Below, piece by piece: positions 54,244-63,910 of a DNA stretch of 64,000 nt. A model generated the notes under the pieces. The model searched no databases. It saw only the letters and a list, made by a program, of their open reading frames with translations, and was not told the origin of the DNA. How positions within the stretch are numbered: position 1 is the first letter of the stretch; each line of letters starts with the position of its first letter. A program made the position numbers and the translations under genes. The stretch comes from Sunxiuqinia indica (GTDB lineage: Bacteria > Bacteroidota > Bacteroidia > Bacteroidales > Prolixibacteraceae), in NCBI RefSeq assembly GCF_009847015.1, contig NZ_WVEM01000006.1:186001-250000 (forward strand), given 5' to 3'.

Positions 54244-54912
54244 CTAGCGCTTAAGAATTTTACGGAAAGGTTCCAGGTTTTCGGAAAATTCCGTTTCCTT
54301 TTCATTCACCCACTCTGAAAAACGGGAGTTTAAACTGGCCCGGTTAACCTCTGAGCCGTTTAAAGTGAATGTTGATTCAATCAACCGGAACAACTTTTCC
54401 TTTTGCGCCTTTTTAAAATGCACGATGCCACCCTCAATAAGCAGGTGAAGAATTCGAAATAGCTTTTTATAGTCCGCCGCCATTCGGTTATCCGATATCA
54501 GCAGAAAATCAATTTTACTGTTGGGCTGTTGGTTGTTCAGCAGTAAATTAAGCTTGTCCCGGTCAGATTCCAAAAAACCTAATTGCTGTAATTTTATTCC
54601 GTTCATGTTCGAGCGGGAGAAATGAAAAAATGAACATAGTTCGTTTTCCTGCATGCGTTTCGACTCCTTGAATACGCCTATCGAAAACAAGATAAAAAAT
54701 AAGGCCAGCGTTAAAACAGCTGAAGAAACCGTAGCTTTTTGGATAGAAAAACCGGCTCCAGATAAACCGATCAGGCCAACGGAAAAAGTAAATGCCAGAA
54801 TAAACACGAACATAGAAGTTTGAGAATGAAAGATCCTCCGGTGAAAGAATCTTTTTATCCTGATATTTAGAAAATAAACGATACGTGCAGCTTTGTATAT
54901 GATTGCATCCAT
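54244..54912 (-). CDS. Membrane protein of unknown function
   Basis: A 222-residue protein with a basic N-terminus, two membrane helices (about 32-55 and 65-85; FVFILAFTFSVGLIGL and VLTLALFFILFSIGV) and a cytoplasmic C-terminal half rich in Lys, Glu and Asn. I do not recognise a family. It lies at the upstream end of the minus-strand mobile-element operon, with the operator-like repeats between it and the HTH gene, so it is probably an element gene of its own transcription unit. Confidence 0.6.
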   Translation of the reverse strand: MDAIIYKAARIVYFLNIRIKRFFHRRIFHSQTSMFVFILAFTFSVGLIGLSGAGFSIQKATVSSAVLTLALFFILFSIGVFKESKRMQENELCSFFHFSRSNMNGIKLQQLGFLESDRDKLNLLLNNQQPNSKIDFLLISDNRMAADYKKLFRILHLLIEGGIVHFKKAQKEKLFRLIESTFTLNGSEVNRASLNSRFSEWVNEKETEFSENLEPFRKILKR

Positions 54913-55499
54913 TTTCTATTGCATTAGTGATAATTGCGATTAACCTGAGATTAAATTTAACCAACAAAACAAATGCAATCAAATGAAAACTAAGCCCTTC
55001 ATTTATTTTGGACTTCTTTGGCTTGATATGACTGAAAATTTAATATTAAACAATGCTAGCCGTTGATAATCGATGAATTTAAATGAAACTATTTTTTGTA
55101 TTACCACGAAATAAAAGTACTTATCTGTCAAGCTGGACTTTCTGCCAATGTTCAAATTTTAACTGTTCATGAGAACACTGACCTTTTAGTACATAAAGAC
55201 ATCTAGAATTCCATGTATTAATGATACCCTTTACTTAAACGGTGCATATGCGGCCCCTCCTATTAATCAAATTCATTGAGACTTCTAGTCCTGAACTATG
55301 AGACAAAAACAAACAAGCAGCTATCCGGATAGCTGCTTGTTTGTTTTGTCGTTTTGAACGTGCAACAGCTCACCCCCGATCGCAACTAAATGCAACCATA
55401 AGGGTCAGGCTATGTTCTTTATTAGTATTTTTTTAATCTATATTGACTCAACAACTGAAAGAAAAATAATTGTATCTATATTATTTTAGACAAAAACGA
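54913..55499. other. 587-bp intergenic region at the presumed element/PUL2 junction
   Basis: No coding sequence is evident and there is no further copy of the tRNA fragment. The right end of the mobile element should be here or further right. The only strong feature is the terminator palindrome at 55306-55347. Confidence 0.5.
55306..55347 (-). terminator. Perfect 42-nt palindromic terminator at the end of PUL2
   Basis: Two 21-base arms meet at 55326/55327 without a mismatch; the arm tips are A/T-rich, so the dyad can end transcription in both directions. It lies about 150 bp after the stop of the GH29 gene, the last gene of the minus-strand PUL2 operon. Confidence 0.8.
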
Positions 55500-57110
55500 T
55501 TAATTTATTTTCAAAACAACTGGAGCTTCCAAATCTGTTGCAACTAGAACTTTCAGCCCATCTTTTGTAAAATCAAAAGATGCAAGTTCTCCTCCCAGTA
55601 ATTCAACACTATCCATTGATGCTTCGAAATACTGACTATCGGTTCCTAGTGATTTAATGACTATTTCCTGATTATTTTCGGGCAATTCCATTATCACGGC
55701 ATAAAGAATCTCCTTCTTTTTTGTAAAACGGATATCCTTGGAGGTATAGGGCCCTCCCTTACCTTCATTGAACCCTTGGGCATTGATAGGATTGGCATTT
55801 TCAGCTTTGGGTCCCTCTCCGTAAATATACCAGGGCCGGGTATCGTATATACATTCACTATTAATGTCCATCCAATCAGTAATACCTTCAACTACCTCAA
55901 GCTCTTTTTCATCGATAGATCCATCACCCCGAACTGGAATATTCAGTAACAGGTTGCCGTTTTTGCTCACAATATCAACCAACATCTGCATGACAGTTTT
56001 AGCTGATTTATAGTCGCTACGGTTGTAAACGCCACGGTCATAGTGCCATCCTCCAATACAGGTGCACGACTGCCAGGGTTTCTTCTGTATCTTATCAGGC
56101 GCGCCACGCTCAACGTCCCAAACCAGGCACTCCTTTTGCTCATCAGTTAGAATTTTTCCAAATAGTACAGCCTCCAATTGCCCATCGTGCTGTTGCATGT
56201 TGCTGTTGTAATAGTGGGCTGCAATTTCCAATCCAACATGACTCACCGGCCACAATGGCAAAGCTGTATCATCGAAATAAATCAAATCTGGATTAAATTG
56301 GTTGATCATGTCAATCGTACGGTTGTAAAAATTCAAACAGTATTCTCCAGACGGGGGGACTGCTCCATTTTCCCATCCCCATTGATCGTGAATTGAACTT
56401 GGCGTTTCACTATCTTTACTTAGCGGATGATTTTGTGCGTATAAGTTTTGAGGATCCAGACCTTCCCACCATTTCCCTTTACCATCTGCTTTTGTCAGCT
56501 TTCCGTCATACGGAATCCCTGCCATTTTTCCTTCTTTATCGGCCATTTGTGCTGTTTCATACCAACGCCAAGCGTGGGCCGAGTGAATACTAACACCAAA
56601 TGGCAAACCATTGTTTCGTGCAGCTTTTGCCCAACCTGCCAGAATATCTTTTTTGGGGCCCACATCCACGGAGTTCCATTCCTGGTATTTGCTGTCCCAC
56701 ATATCCAGGTTATCGTGATGGTTGCCCATCGCAAAGAAATATCTAGCTCCCGCGCGTTTGTACAGCGCTACTAATTTTTCAGGATTCCACTTTTCAGCTT
56801 TCCAATCGTTAATAACATCTTTAAAGCCGAACTCAGATGGATGCCCATATTTTTCCAAGTGATAGTTGTACTGCCAATGTCCCTGGTGATACATGTGCCG
56901 AGCATACCAATCGCCGGCTTCGGGTTGGCATTGGGGCCCCCAATGTGCCCAGATTCCAAATTTGGCATCGTTAAACCACTCAGGAATTTCGTACTGCTTT
57001 AACGATTCCCAGGTTGGTTCGAACTGCCCTGTCTGCATTTTTTCTTTTTTATTCTGCCCGCAGGAAAGTAGACTAAAAATAAACAATAAAAGTAAAGTTG
57101 ATTTATTCAT
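55500..57110 (-). CDS. GH29 alpha-L-fucosidase (PUL2)
   Basis: A 536-residue lipoprotein (LLSC, C17). The GH29 barrel starts at FNDAKFGIWAHWGP (about 46). YFFAMGNHHDN (about 120) is the substrate-binding His segment, and NPDLIYFDDT (about 277) carries the Asp nucleophile. A C-terminal beta-sandwich follows. It releases terminal alpha-L-fucose (or a related galactose-configured sugar), after the oligosaccharide reaches a membrane surface. It is the distal gene of PUL2, 119 bp after the GH43-like gene. Confidence 0.93.
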   Translation of the reverse strand: MNKSTLLLLFIFSLLSCGQNKKEKMQTGQFEPTWESLKQYEIPEWFNDAKFGIWAHWGPQCQPEAGDWYARHMYHQGHWQYNYHLEKYGHPSEFGFKDVINDWKAEKWNPEKLVALYKRAGARYFFAMGNHHDNLDMWDSKYQEWNSVDVGPKKDILAGWAKAARNNGLPFGVSIHSAHAWRWYETAQMADKEGKMAGIPYDGKLTKADGKGKWWEGLDPQNLYAQNHPLSKDSETPSSIHDQWGWENGAVPPSGEYCLNFYNRTIDMINQFNPDLIYFDDTALPLWPVSHVGLEIAAHYYNSNMQQHDGQLEAVLFGKILTDEQKECLVWDVERGAPDKIQKKPWQSCTCIGGWHYDRGVYNRSDYKSAKTVMQMLVDIVSKNGNLLLNIPVRGDGSIDEKELEVVEGITDWMDINSECIYDTRPWYIYGEGPKAENANPINAQGFNEGKGGPYTSKDIRFTKKKEILYAVIMELPENNQEIVIKSLGTDSQYFEASMDSVELLGGELASFDFTKDGLKVLVATDLEAPVVLKIN

Positions 57111-57229
57111 AATAATACTAATAATTGAATGATATTTTTTCTAATATTTTGCCTCATAGTAATATTTTTTGACACATCACTCCACATACACATAAACTAT
57201 TAACCAATAAGAATACTAAACATTCCTTC

Positions 57230-58270
57230 TTAGTTTCCCTTTTTAGTAGGCCATTTTTTCTGAATAGCATCTAATTCTTCAGCTGTAATATTTAAAATAC
57301 TGCCATGACGTTTCAGAGTAATCCCCAATGAATACTCCGAAGTTTTGAGTTTCTTAAAATTAGATGTCTTTGATAAATCCTCTGTTACCAATGGCAAATA
57401 TCCTCCACCTGTGGAATATTGATCTACCATCAGTCCCCATTTAGTTTTATTATTGAATTGAAATAGAATCGGTCCCTCTACATTGTCGGCAAGCCCTAAA
57501 TGTGTGATGTTACCAATATTGATCCAATCGCCCAAAATTGAGTTTCCTTTTTCAATCGTGATTTGATGATCAGCTGAGACCCTGAAATATTTATAAGTGC
57601 TTTTTTCAGCTTTTATTATTTGCGTATCAATAATCCCTTTTTCTCCCGGACGATTAATGTATATTTTTGGAGCTGAAAATTCTTTAAAATCTGTTGTTGT
57701 GACATAATAAACTCGTGGTTTATAAATTCCATCCAATGGCGAAATAGTGGCCCAATATACAACGTAGTTATTGTTCTTTTCGTCAAAAATAGCTTCTGGT
57801 GCCCAGGCGCAACCAGCACCGGGAATACTACCAGCAACATCAACCAACCAGGGTTCAGACCAATTGGTTAAATCGTCTGATTCCCAAACAACCAGCGAAG
57901 TACTTCCGTCATGCATAGCAACTTGCCAGCCTTTGTCGTTAGCAATTCTTAAATCGGTTGCAAGAATATAGAATTTTTCGCCATCGGCAGAGCGGGTTAA
58001 AGCAGGATCACGCACCCCTTGTTCGCCAACATTGGAAATTAATACCGGCATGGAATTGTTTACATCTATCCAATGCAGGCCGTCAGTACTGGTTGCAAAA
58101 TAAATTTGTTCTCCGGTTGAACTTTCTCCTGTGAAGTAAGCCATTAGGTATCCATCAAATTTATCTGACTGTGCAGTTTTTGTTGTTTGCGAATTGCAGA
58201 CATTTGCGTATGCGACCAGAAATATAAAGAAGCTATACACAAGGAAATGGAATACAGTAATTCGTTTCAT
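57230..58270 (-). CDS. GH43-like five-bladed propeller glycosidase (PUL2)
   Basis: A 346-residue secreted protein with a hydrophobic signal (about 1-25). The propeller shows YFATSTDGLHW, GVRDPAL (Asp, general-base position), WAPEAIFDEKNN and DNVEGPIL (Glu, general-acid position), so the GH43 acid residues appear present. I see TSTDGLHW/VRDPAL style similarity to an arabinosidase-like GH43 branch, but activity is uncertain. The ATG at 58270 is preferred over a GTG three codons upstream. It is preceded by a dead gene fragment. Confidence 0.8.
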   Translation of the reverse strand: MKRITVFHFLVYSFFIFLVAYANVCNSQTTKTAQSDKFDGYLMAYFTGESSTGEQIYFATSTDGLHWIDVNNSMPVLISNVGEQGVRDPALTRSADGEKFYILATDLRIANDKGWQVAMHDGSTSLVVWESDDLTNWSEPWLVDVAGSIPGAGCAWAPEAIFDEKNNNYVVYWATISPLDGIYKPRVYYVTTTDFKEFSAPKIYINRPGEKGIIDTQIIKAEKSTYKYFRVSADHQITIEKGNSILGDWINIGNITHLGLADNVEGPILFQFNNKTKWGLMVDQYSTGGGYLPLVTEDLSKTSNFKKLKTSEYSLGITLKRHGSILNITAEELDAIQKKWPTKKGN

Positions 58271-58332
58271 TTCTTTCACTTAATACGATTCTTATTTATT
58301 CGTTACTTTTAATCCATTTGCCTCAACATCAT

Positions 58333-58564
58333 CTATGAGTTAAGTTCGTCGAAGGTTCCACTTCTGCTTAAATAAATTAGCAAATCACCATTTTCTTCCC
58401 GTACATTCATCCCAACATCGCAACCTTCAAAAGGCATGGATTCAAGTGAGTTTTAATTCGGAGTATTCCAAATAGGATTGTAGATAGAAACGTCTTGTGA
58501 ATTAGCTGTTAATAGCCCCAGCATCAATGACAATACGAGTAAAAAAACTAGTTGATTTAAGCAT
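58333..58564 (-). pseudogene. DUF5703-family gene fossil (N-terminal fragment)
   Basis: The minus strand of this otherwise empty 390-bp gap encodes a signal-peptide-like segment (LVFLLVLSLMLGLLTANSQ) followed by VSIYNPIWNTPN, an in-frame TAA, NSLESMPFEGCDVGMNVREE, NGDLLIYLSRSGTFDELNS and a TAG. The pattern WNTP-x-NSxxSMPxGxxDVGLNVxxENGDLLxYxxRSGxFDE is the opening of DUF5703 proteins, which are frequent in PULs. The frame of the ATG at 58564 does not match the rest, so there is a frameshift near the start as well. The remaining several hundred residues are gone. Confidence 0.7.
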
Positions 58565-58661
58565 CGTTAAATAATATCTCTGTTAACTGCATATCGACAT
58601 TAAAAAAAAATAGAACAGAATATTGGATTGTTATCCTGCTCTATTTTTATATCATAATTTT

Positions 58662-60341
58662 TTAATTATATCCCTCATTTTGAACGAGATTTTCATTAAT
58701 GTTCAGGTCGTTCTGAGGTATTGGGAAATATCGATTGTGGTCACTCCATCTACGTGTTTCAAACTGATAGTACATATCTTCATCAACTGGTGAAGCAGAA
58801 GCTCCTGATCCCCGAAAATTTGGTGCATTGGGGTCATCTGACAGTTTCACACCTGTGAAAGTGTGGTTCAACTCTTGTGCTGCGATGCCCCAACGCAAAA
58901 CATCAAAATAACGGAATCCTTCGAAAACTAACTCTACCCTTCTTTCTTTTCTTACCGCCTCTCTCACCAGTTCCTGGCTTGATACGTTTGCGATTTGAAT
59001 AGGAGGTAGATTTACTCGATCTCTAATATCATTGATTGTTAAATCTAACAATTCCTGACCTACACTACCTGGTGAAGATTCATTTACCGCTTCCAGATAA
59101 CTAAGTAGGACCTCGGCATAGCGCATTAAAGGTGTATGAACATAGGACTCATATAGATTTGAAATAGATGGGTCCAATCCTTTTTTAGGACAATAGCCAT
59201 TAAACAAGGTAAATTTATTGTAGGTATCTGCTTTATTCGGTCCCTGAAAACAATTATAGGTTACATCTTTGTAGACGGTACCTTCATAACTTCCCAAGGG
59301 AGGCAGGAATATAGATGCATATAAGCGAGGATCGCGATTGGCATAAGGGTCTTCATCGTCATATACTGAAGAGTTCTCAATGCCTTTTCCATCGGTGCAG
59401 AAAAACGCCTTAACCAGTTCATTGTAAGGAGCAAACTGATGCCACCCACCATTAGATTCAGGTGTTTGATAGATATACCTAGCAGTAGTAAAGTTATCTT
59501 GCATATATTGAATAATAAATATCATTTCTGAACTATATTCACCACCAACCTGGAAAAGTCTCTCATAACTATCTTCCCCATTGCTTCTATCAAGCTGGTA
59601 CACTCCCGACTCAATAATAGGCTTTAAGGCAGCAGCTGCCTCTGTCCATTTGTTTTGAGCAAGGTAAAGTCTGCTTAAAAGCACTTGTGCTGCTCCTTTT
59701 GTGAACCTTCCATATTCAGATGAACTTCTTTCTAATGGCAAAACAGAAATCGCTGCTGTTAAATCCTCTTCCAATTGTTTGTATACATCAGACTGTGGAG
59801 TTTGGACAATGGTATTCGCGTCTTCTATACCAAGTGTAGTCAGTGGCATTGGAATGTCTTTAAAATGAAAGGCTAGGTAAAACAAATAATACGCTCTTAA
59901 TGATTTTACTTCACCTATCCACATTTCCTTTTTACTTTCATCCATCGGAGCGTCAACTATTTTGTCAAGAAAAGTATTATAATGAGCAATTTGAGAATAG
60001 GCATTTGACCAATACCTGTGAATATTTCCGCTAGTAGCAATCGTATTGCTACTAGCCATTCCCTGCGTAGTAAAATTTTCCTTTTCTACACCATTACCTC
60101 CAGCAAGATCAAGATACATCAATCCTTGAGGGTGAGCAAAATCATCAGAACTCCAACCAGAAGGAAACTTGTAGCAACCAACGAGAGCTAACATAGCATC
60201 TTCCTCGCTTGACCAAAAACTGGCATCAGATATTGACGTTAAAGGTTGCTTATCTAATATTTCATCGCAGCTAAGGGCAGCGAGCACTAGAATGACCGCT
60301 TGCATATAGACAAATATTGACTTTTTAATATATTTTTTCAT
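58662..60341 (-). CDS. SusD/RagB-like surface glycan-binding lipoprotein (PUL2)
   Basis: A 559-residue lipoprotein with lipobox AALSC (C25). The N-terminal SusD-like region has LDKQPLTSISDASFW, and the C-terminal RagB domain has MRYAEVLLSYLEAVNE and VRKERRVELVFEGFRYFDVLRWG (given as separate motifs). It pairs with the SusC gene upstream. I choose the ATG at 60341; an upstream in-frame ATG at 60386 would overlap the SusC stop by 14 bp and put residues before the signal peptide. A 320-bp gap with the DUF5703 fossil follows. Confidence 0.95.
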   Translation of the reverse strand: MKKYIKKSIFVYMQAVILVLAALSCDEILDKQPLTSISDASFWSSEEDAMLALVGCYKFPSGWSSDDFAHPQGLMYLDLAGGNGVEKENFTTQGMASSNTIATSGNIHRYWSNAYSQIAHYNTFLDKIVDAPMDESKKEMWIGEVKSLRAYYLFYLAFHFKDIPMPLTTLGIEDANTIVQTPQSDVYKQLEEDLTAAISVLPLERSSSEYGRFTKGAAQVLLSRLYLAQNKWTEAAAALKPIIESGVYQLDRSNGEDSYERLFQVGGEYSSEMIFIIQYMQDNFTTARYIYQTPESNGGWHQFAPYNELVKAFFCTDGKGIENSSVYDDEDPYANRDPRLYASIFLPPLGSYEGTVYKDVTYNCFQGPNKADTYNKFTLFNGYCPKKGLDPSISNLYESYVHTPLMRYAEVLLSYLEAVNESSPGSVGQELLDLTINDIRDRVNLPPIQIANVSSQELVREAVRKERRVELVFEGFRYFDVLRWGIAAQELNHTFTGVKLSDDPNAPNFRGSGASASPVDEDMYYQFETRRWSDHNRYFPIPQNDLNINENLVQNEGYN

Positions 60342-60372
60342 AACTATCTTATCTATTTTGATTAACATTGAA

Positions 60373-63300
60373 TTAGAATTTAGCATTTATACCAAACGAG
60401 TAGATGCTATTAATCGGATAATAAGAAGGACTATCTCCAGTTGAAATCTCATTTTCCGGATCCCATCCTTTGTAGAACGATGTGAAATTGTACAGGTTCT
60501 GTCCGCTAAAGAAAACCCTTAGATTCTGTAAACCAATGCGCTCTACAATTCTTTTTGAGAATGTGTAACCAACCTGAACATTTTTGACCCGTAGGAAACT
60601 TGCATCTCTCACCCAATAATCAGAATTTTGTATATTAGTGTTACTCATATTAAGTGTTTCTAATCGGGGATATTCGGCCCATTTATCGGGATTTTCTATA
60701 GTCCAGCGATTATTTACTTGCCATTGCTGAATCTGACCCCCATTGTAAAATGCATAAGCCATATAGGAACCTATGAGGCGCTTATGGCCACCAAGCCCTT
60801 GCAAAAGCGCAGAAAAGTCAAACCCTTTAAAAGAAGCATTCATATTTAATCCATAGTAGTATTTGGGCGTTGTACTACCGAGTACTGTTCTGTCATAAGT
60901 TGAATTTACAACTCCATCAGGTACTCCGTCAGGGCCACTGATATCTTCATAACGAACGTATCCCGGTTTCAAACCATCCTTACCAATAAGCTGATCCGGT
61001 GCAGCATCTATTTCTGCCTGATCTACGAATAATCCATTGGTTTTGTAGCCATAAATAATGCCCAGCGGTTCTCCTACAATACGGTTATTGTTCAAATCTT
61101 CTGTCGCGCCATCTGCCAGCTCTTCAACAGCATTTTTTATGTATGTAAAATTTGGTGCGAAAGATAAATTGAGATCATTTCCAATTTTTGTATTGTATTC
61201 TAAACGAATCTCAAGACCTTTGTTTGAAACTGCTCCAATATTCGACTGACCCACAGATCGTCCCATAATTTGGGTAACCTGAACAGATGATAAAATATCA
61301 TCTGTGTATTTATCAAAATAATCAACTGTACCATTCACTTTTCCTTTCAAAAGGCTAAAATCTAAACCAATATCAATAATTCGGGTCGTTTCCCATGATA
61401 CTTCAGGGTTATTAAATGTCGTAATTCGTGCTCCTGATTGTAAGGTTCCCGGACTACCCAATACGGCATTTTGGCCCAATGAATATGTTTGCTGATAAGG
61501 ATATGTGCCGATATTTTGATTACCAAGAACTCCATAAGAGCCACGTAATTTCAAAAGTTCAACAGATTCACCAATCTTTGAGTCTTTCCAGAAGTTTTCT
61601 TCTGACAGACGCCAGCCCGCAGAGAATGAAGGGAAAAACCCCCACCTTGTATCGGATGAAAACCGAGAAGAACCATCGTAACGAGCATTAACCTCTAATA
61701 AATAGCGGTCTGAAAATGAATAATTCATACGTCCAAAGAAAGACATTAGAGCCCATTCACTTGAAGATCCGCCATTGGTCATGGTTGATCCCGAACCTGA
61801 GTCAAGCTCATACAAATTATTATTGGGGAAAGTATTTCTCGCAGCCGTCAGATAATTGTCCTTAAATTCTTCAAAAGATGCTCCTCCCAATATTCTGAAT
61901 GAGTGCAAATCCAGCGCCTTATTGTAGGTCGCCAAACCTTCAAAATTTTTATAGGTTCCATTATAGGATGAGACACTCAATGAAGCGGGCCCAACTGTTT
62001 TTGAAGAATCAAAGTAGGTCTCAGCACGATAAGACTTATTGTAATCTGAATGATATGTTATCCCTGACTTACCGCTTAGCGATAAACCATTTACAGGTGT
62101 TTCCCACTCCAGTTGCATTGTTCCTGTAACTTTTACGTTGTTACTCTCGTTGAATGATTCGCTTGCCAACCATGCCTCAGGACTGTAATTATCCTGGTAA
62201 CCAAATGATCCATCTGTTTTTTTACCTGCATAAATAGGACCTTCTCTTACAGCATACCCAATCATTCCTTCTATACTTTGTGGTTCGCCGTTTGGCGACT
62301 GATAAGCATTGGTATAGGCGTTCAAATGGGTACTTAAAGTCAGCGACTCCAAAAGATTGCTTTGAGCATTCCACAGAACATTATATCGCTCATTAAATGT
62401 TTCAGCAGTCATTCCATCCTGCTTCCAGTAACCAACAGAAAAATTTTGCGTTATCCTTTCATTTCCTCCTTTAATGCTTACATTATGCCGATGCTGAAAT
62501 CCAGAACCTGAATTCAACAACCACTCTAAATGATTTACATTGGGATAGTTATCAGGATCAGAACCGTTTTTGTACTTCTGAATTTCTTCAGCACTGTAAG
62601 CTTCTGCATTGCCCATATTTAGCATTGCTTCATTGTAATAGGTCGCGTATTCCCACGATGGTAAGAATTCGGGAAGCTCAGTTGGTTTTTGCCATCCAAA
62701 AGAATTATTGTACGAGACGGAAAATTTACCCTCTTTTCCCTTTTTCGTCTGAATTAATATAACACCATTTGCTGCTCGGTTACCATAGATTGAGGCAGAT
62801 GCTGCATCCTTCAAAAAGGAGATACTTTCAATATCATCGGGATTTACATCATCAATACTACCTGCCATTCCATCGATTAAAACCAATGGGTTATTTCCTG
62901 CACTTGAGAAGGTACCTGTTCCCCTTATCTTAACAGTAGCTCCCGCGCCTGGCCGCCCCGAAGACTGCACGACGCTTAAGCCGGGAACCAGTCCGGCAAT
63001 TGCTTGCGACGTTGTAGCAACAGGCTTATTGGCAAGCTCGGTTGCCTCTATAGCTCCCACTGATCCAGTCAAATTGACTTTTTTCTGCACACCATAGCCT
63101 ACTGCCACAACCTCTTCCAAGCCAATAGCATCCTCTTCCATGGTAACATCAACAACTTCTTGCCCCTGAACAGGAATTTCTTGCATGGACATACCAACAA
63201 AAGAAAAAACCAAATATGCATCCGAAGGAACATCTGGCAATCGATAGTCTCCATCCATGTCCGTTATTGTTCCTTTTGTGGTTCCTTTAACGATCACTGT

Positions 63301-63753
63301 CACTCCGGGCAAAGGTGCCCCTGATGAGTCTGTGACATTCCCACTTACGGTTAATCGTTGTTCATTTAGCCCCTGGTATTCTTGTTTCGATGATATAATG
63401 ATATTGCGATCAATGATCTTATAATCAATATTTTCTCCTTCGAAAACTTTTTCCAAAATTTGTTGAACCGAACTGTTCTCTATGGTTAGATCAATTTCTT
63501 TGTATACATTCACCCTACTGGCATTATACATAAACGAAAACTCCGACTGATCCTCAATTTGTTTCAACACATCCTTGATTGTCTTATTCTTAACATTCAT
63601 ACTTATTTTCGAATGCTGACTATAAACATTTGCATAGGCTCCTAACAGGCCAGTTGCACAGATAAGGAATATCAACAATTTCATTTTCATCAATAATTTT
63701 CTCCAAGAGAATTGAATAGACAATAAAACTCCTGGACTACATTTTTTTTTCAT
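60373..63753 (-). CDS. SusC-like TonB-dependent transporter with STN signalling domain (PUL2)
   Basis: A 1126-residue outer-membrane transporter. After a signal peptide (to about 45) comes an STN domain (about 48-115: TIKDVLKQIEDQSEFSF, VQQILEKVFEGENIDYKI), then a carboxypeptidase-D-like sandwich (about 132-210), a TonB-box-like region EEVVAVGYGVQKK, the plug (VKIRGTGTFSSAGNNP; SISFLKDAASASIYGNRAANGV) and the barrel ending SFGINAKF. The STN domain contacts an inner-membrane anti-sigma factor, and the gene just upstream encodes FecR. PUL2 is therefore controlled by ECF-sigma/anti-sigma signalling, unlike PUL1. Confidence 0.96.
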   Translation of the reverse strand: MKKKCSPGVLLSIQFSWRKLLMKMKLLIFLICATGLLGAYANVYSQHSKISMNVKNKTIKDVLKQIEDQSEFSFMYNASRVNVYKEIDLTIENSSVQQILEKVFEGENIDYKIIDRNIIISSKQEYQGLNEQRLTVSGNVTDSSGAPLPGVTVIVKGTTKGTITDMDGDYRLPDVPSDAYLVFSFVGMSMQEIPVQGQEVVDVTMEEDAIGLEEVVAVGYGVQKKVNLTGSVGAIEATELANKPVATTSQAIAGLVPGLSVVQSSGRPGAGATVKIRGTGTFSSAGNNPLVLIDGMAGSIDDVNPDDIESISFLKDAASASIYGNRAANGVILIQTKKGKEGKFSVSYNNSFGWQKPTELPEFLPSWEYATYYNEAMLNMGNAEAYSAEEIQKYKNGSDPDNYPNVNHLEWLLNSGSGFQHRHNVSIKGGNERITQNFSVGYWKQDGMTAETFNERYNVLWNAQSNLLESLTLSTHLNAYTNAYQSPNGEPQSIEGMIGYAVREGPIYAGKKTDGSFGYQDNYSPEAWLASESFNESNNVKVTGTMQLEWETPVNGLSLSGKSGITYHSDYNKSYRAETYFDSSKTVGPASLSVSSYNGTYKNFEGLATYNKALDLHSFRILGGASFEEFKDNYLTAARNTFPNNNLYELDSGSGSTMTNGGSSSEWALMSFFGRMNYSFSDRYLLEVNARYDGSSRFSSDTRWGFFPSFSAGWRLSEENFWKDSKIGESVELLKLRGSYGVLGNQNIGTYPYQQTYSLGQNAVLGSPGTLQSGARITTFNNPEVSWETTRIIDIGLDFSLLKGKVNGTVDYFDKYTDDILSSVQVTQIMGRSVGQSNIGAVSNKGLEIRLEYNTKIGNDLNLSFAPNFTYIKNAVEELADGATEDLNNNRIVGEPLGIIYGYKTNGLFVDQAEIDAAPDQLIGKDGLKPGYVRYEDISGPDGVPDGVVNSTYDRTVLGSTTPKYYYGLNMNASFKGFDFSALLQGLGGHKRLIGSYMAYAFYNGGQIQQWQVNNRWTIENPDKWAEYPRLETLNMSNTNIQNSDYWVRDASFLRVKNVQVGYTFSKRIVERIGLQNLRVFFSGQNLYNFTSFYKGWDPENEISTGDSPSYYPINSIYSFGINAKF

Positions 63754-63841
63754 AGTTTTGTAATGTTTATTCAGCTCATAAAGAACCTGGTTATGGCTGT
63801 AACCTGTTTCTTATTTACTGAGTTAATAAATTTCTCGAATT

Positions 63842-63868
63842 AAAAGGTTTGCCTCTGGCAAGCCTTTT
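63842..63868 (-). terminator. Stem-loop between fecR and susC of PUL2
   Basis: AAGGTTTGCC (63844-63853) pairs with GGCAAGCCTT (63857-63866) through one G-U pair and a 3-nt loop, with T runs on both strands. It can stop transcription after fecR and separate it from the susC operon. Confidence 0.65.
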
Positions 63869-63910
63869 TTGTTTAATTTTAAGGTTTTACAGTTTTATTC
63901 ATTTAAGTTT

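Noticed and set aside
54563-54982. 139-codon minus-strand open frame overlapping the membrane-protein gene
   Set aside because: The alternative frame at 54244-54912 has clear membrane helices and a normal start; the longer N-terminal overlap looks accidental.
55306-55347. Long palindrome as the right attachment site of the mobile element
   Set aside because: It has no similarity to the tRNA fragment at 43891 and is better explained as the terminator of the PUL2 operon.
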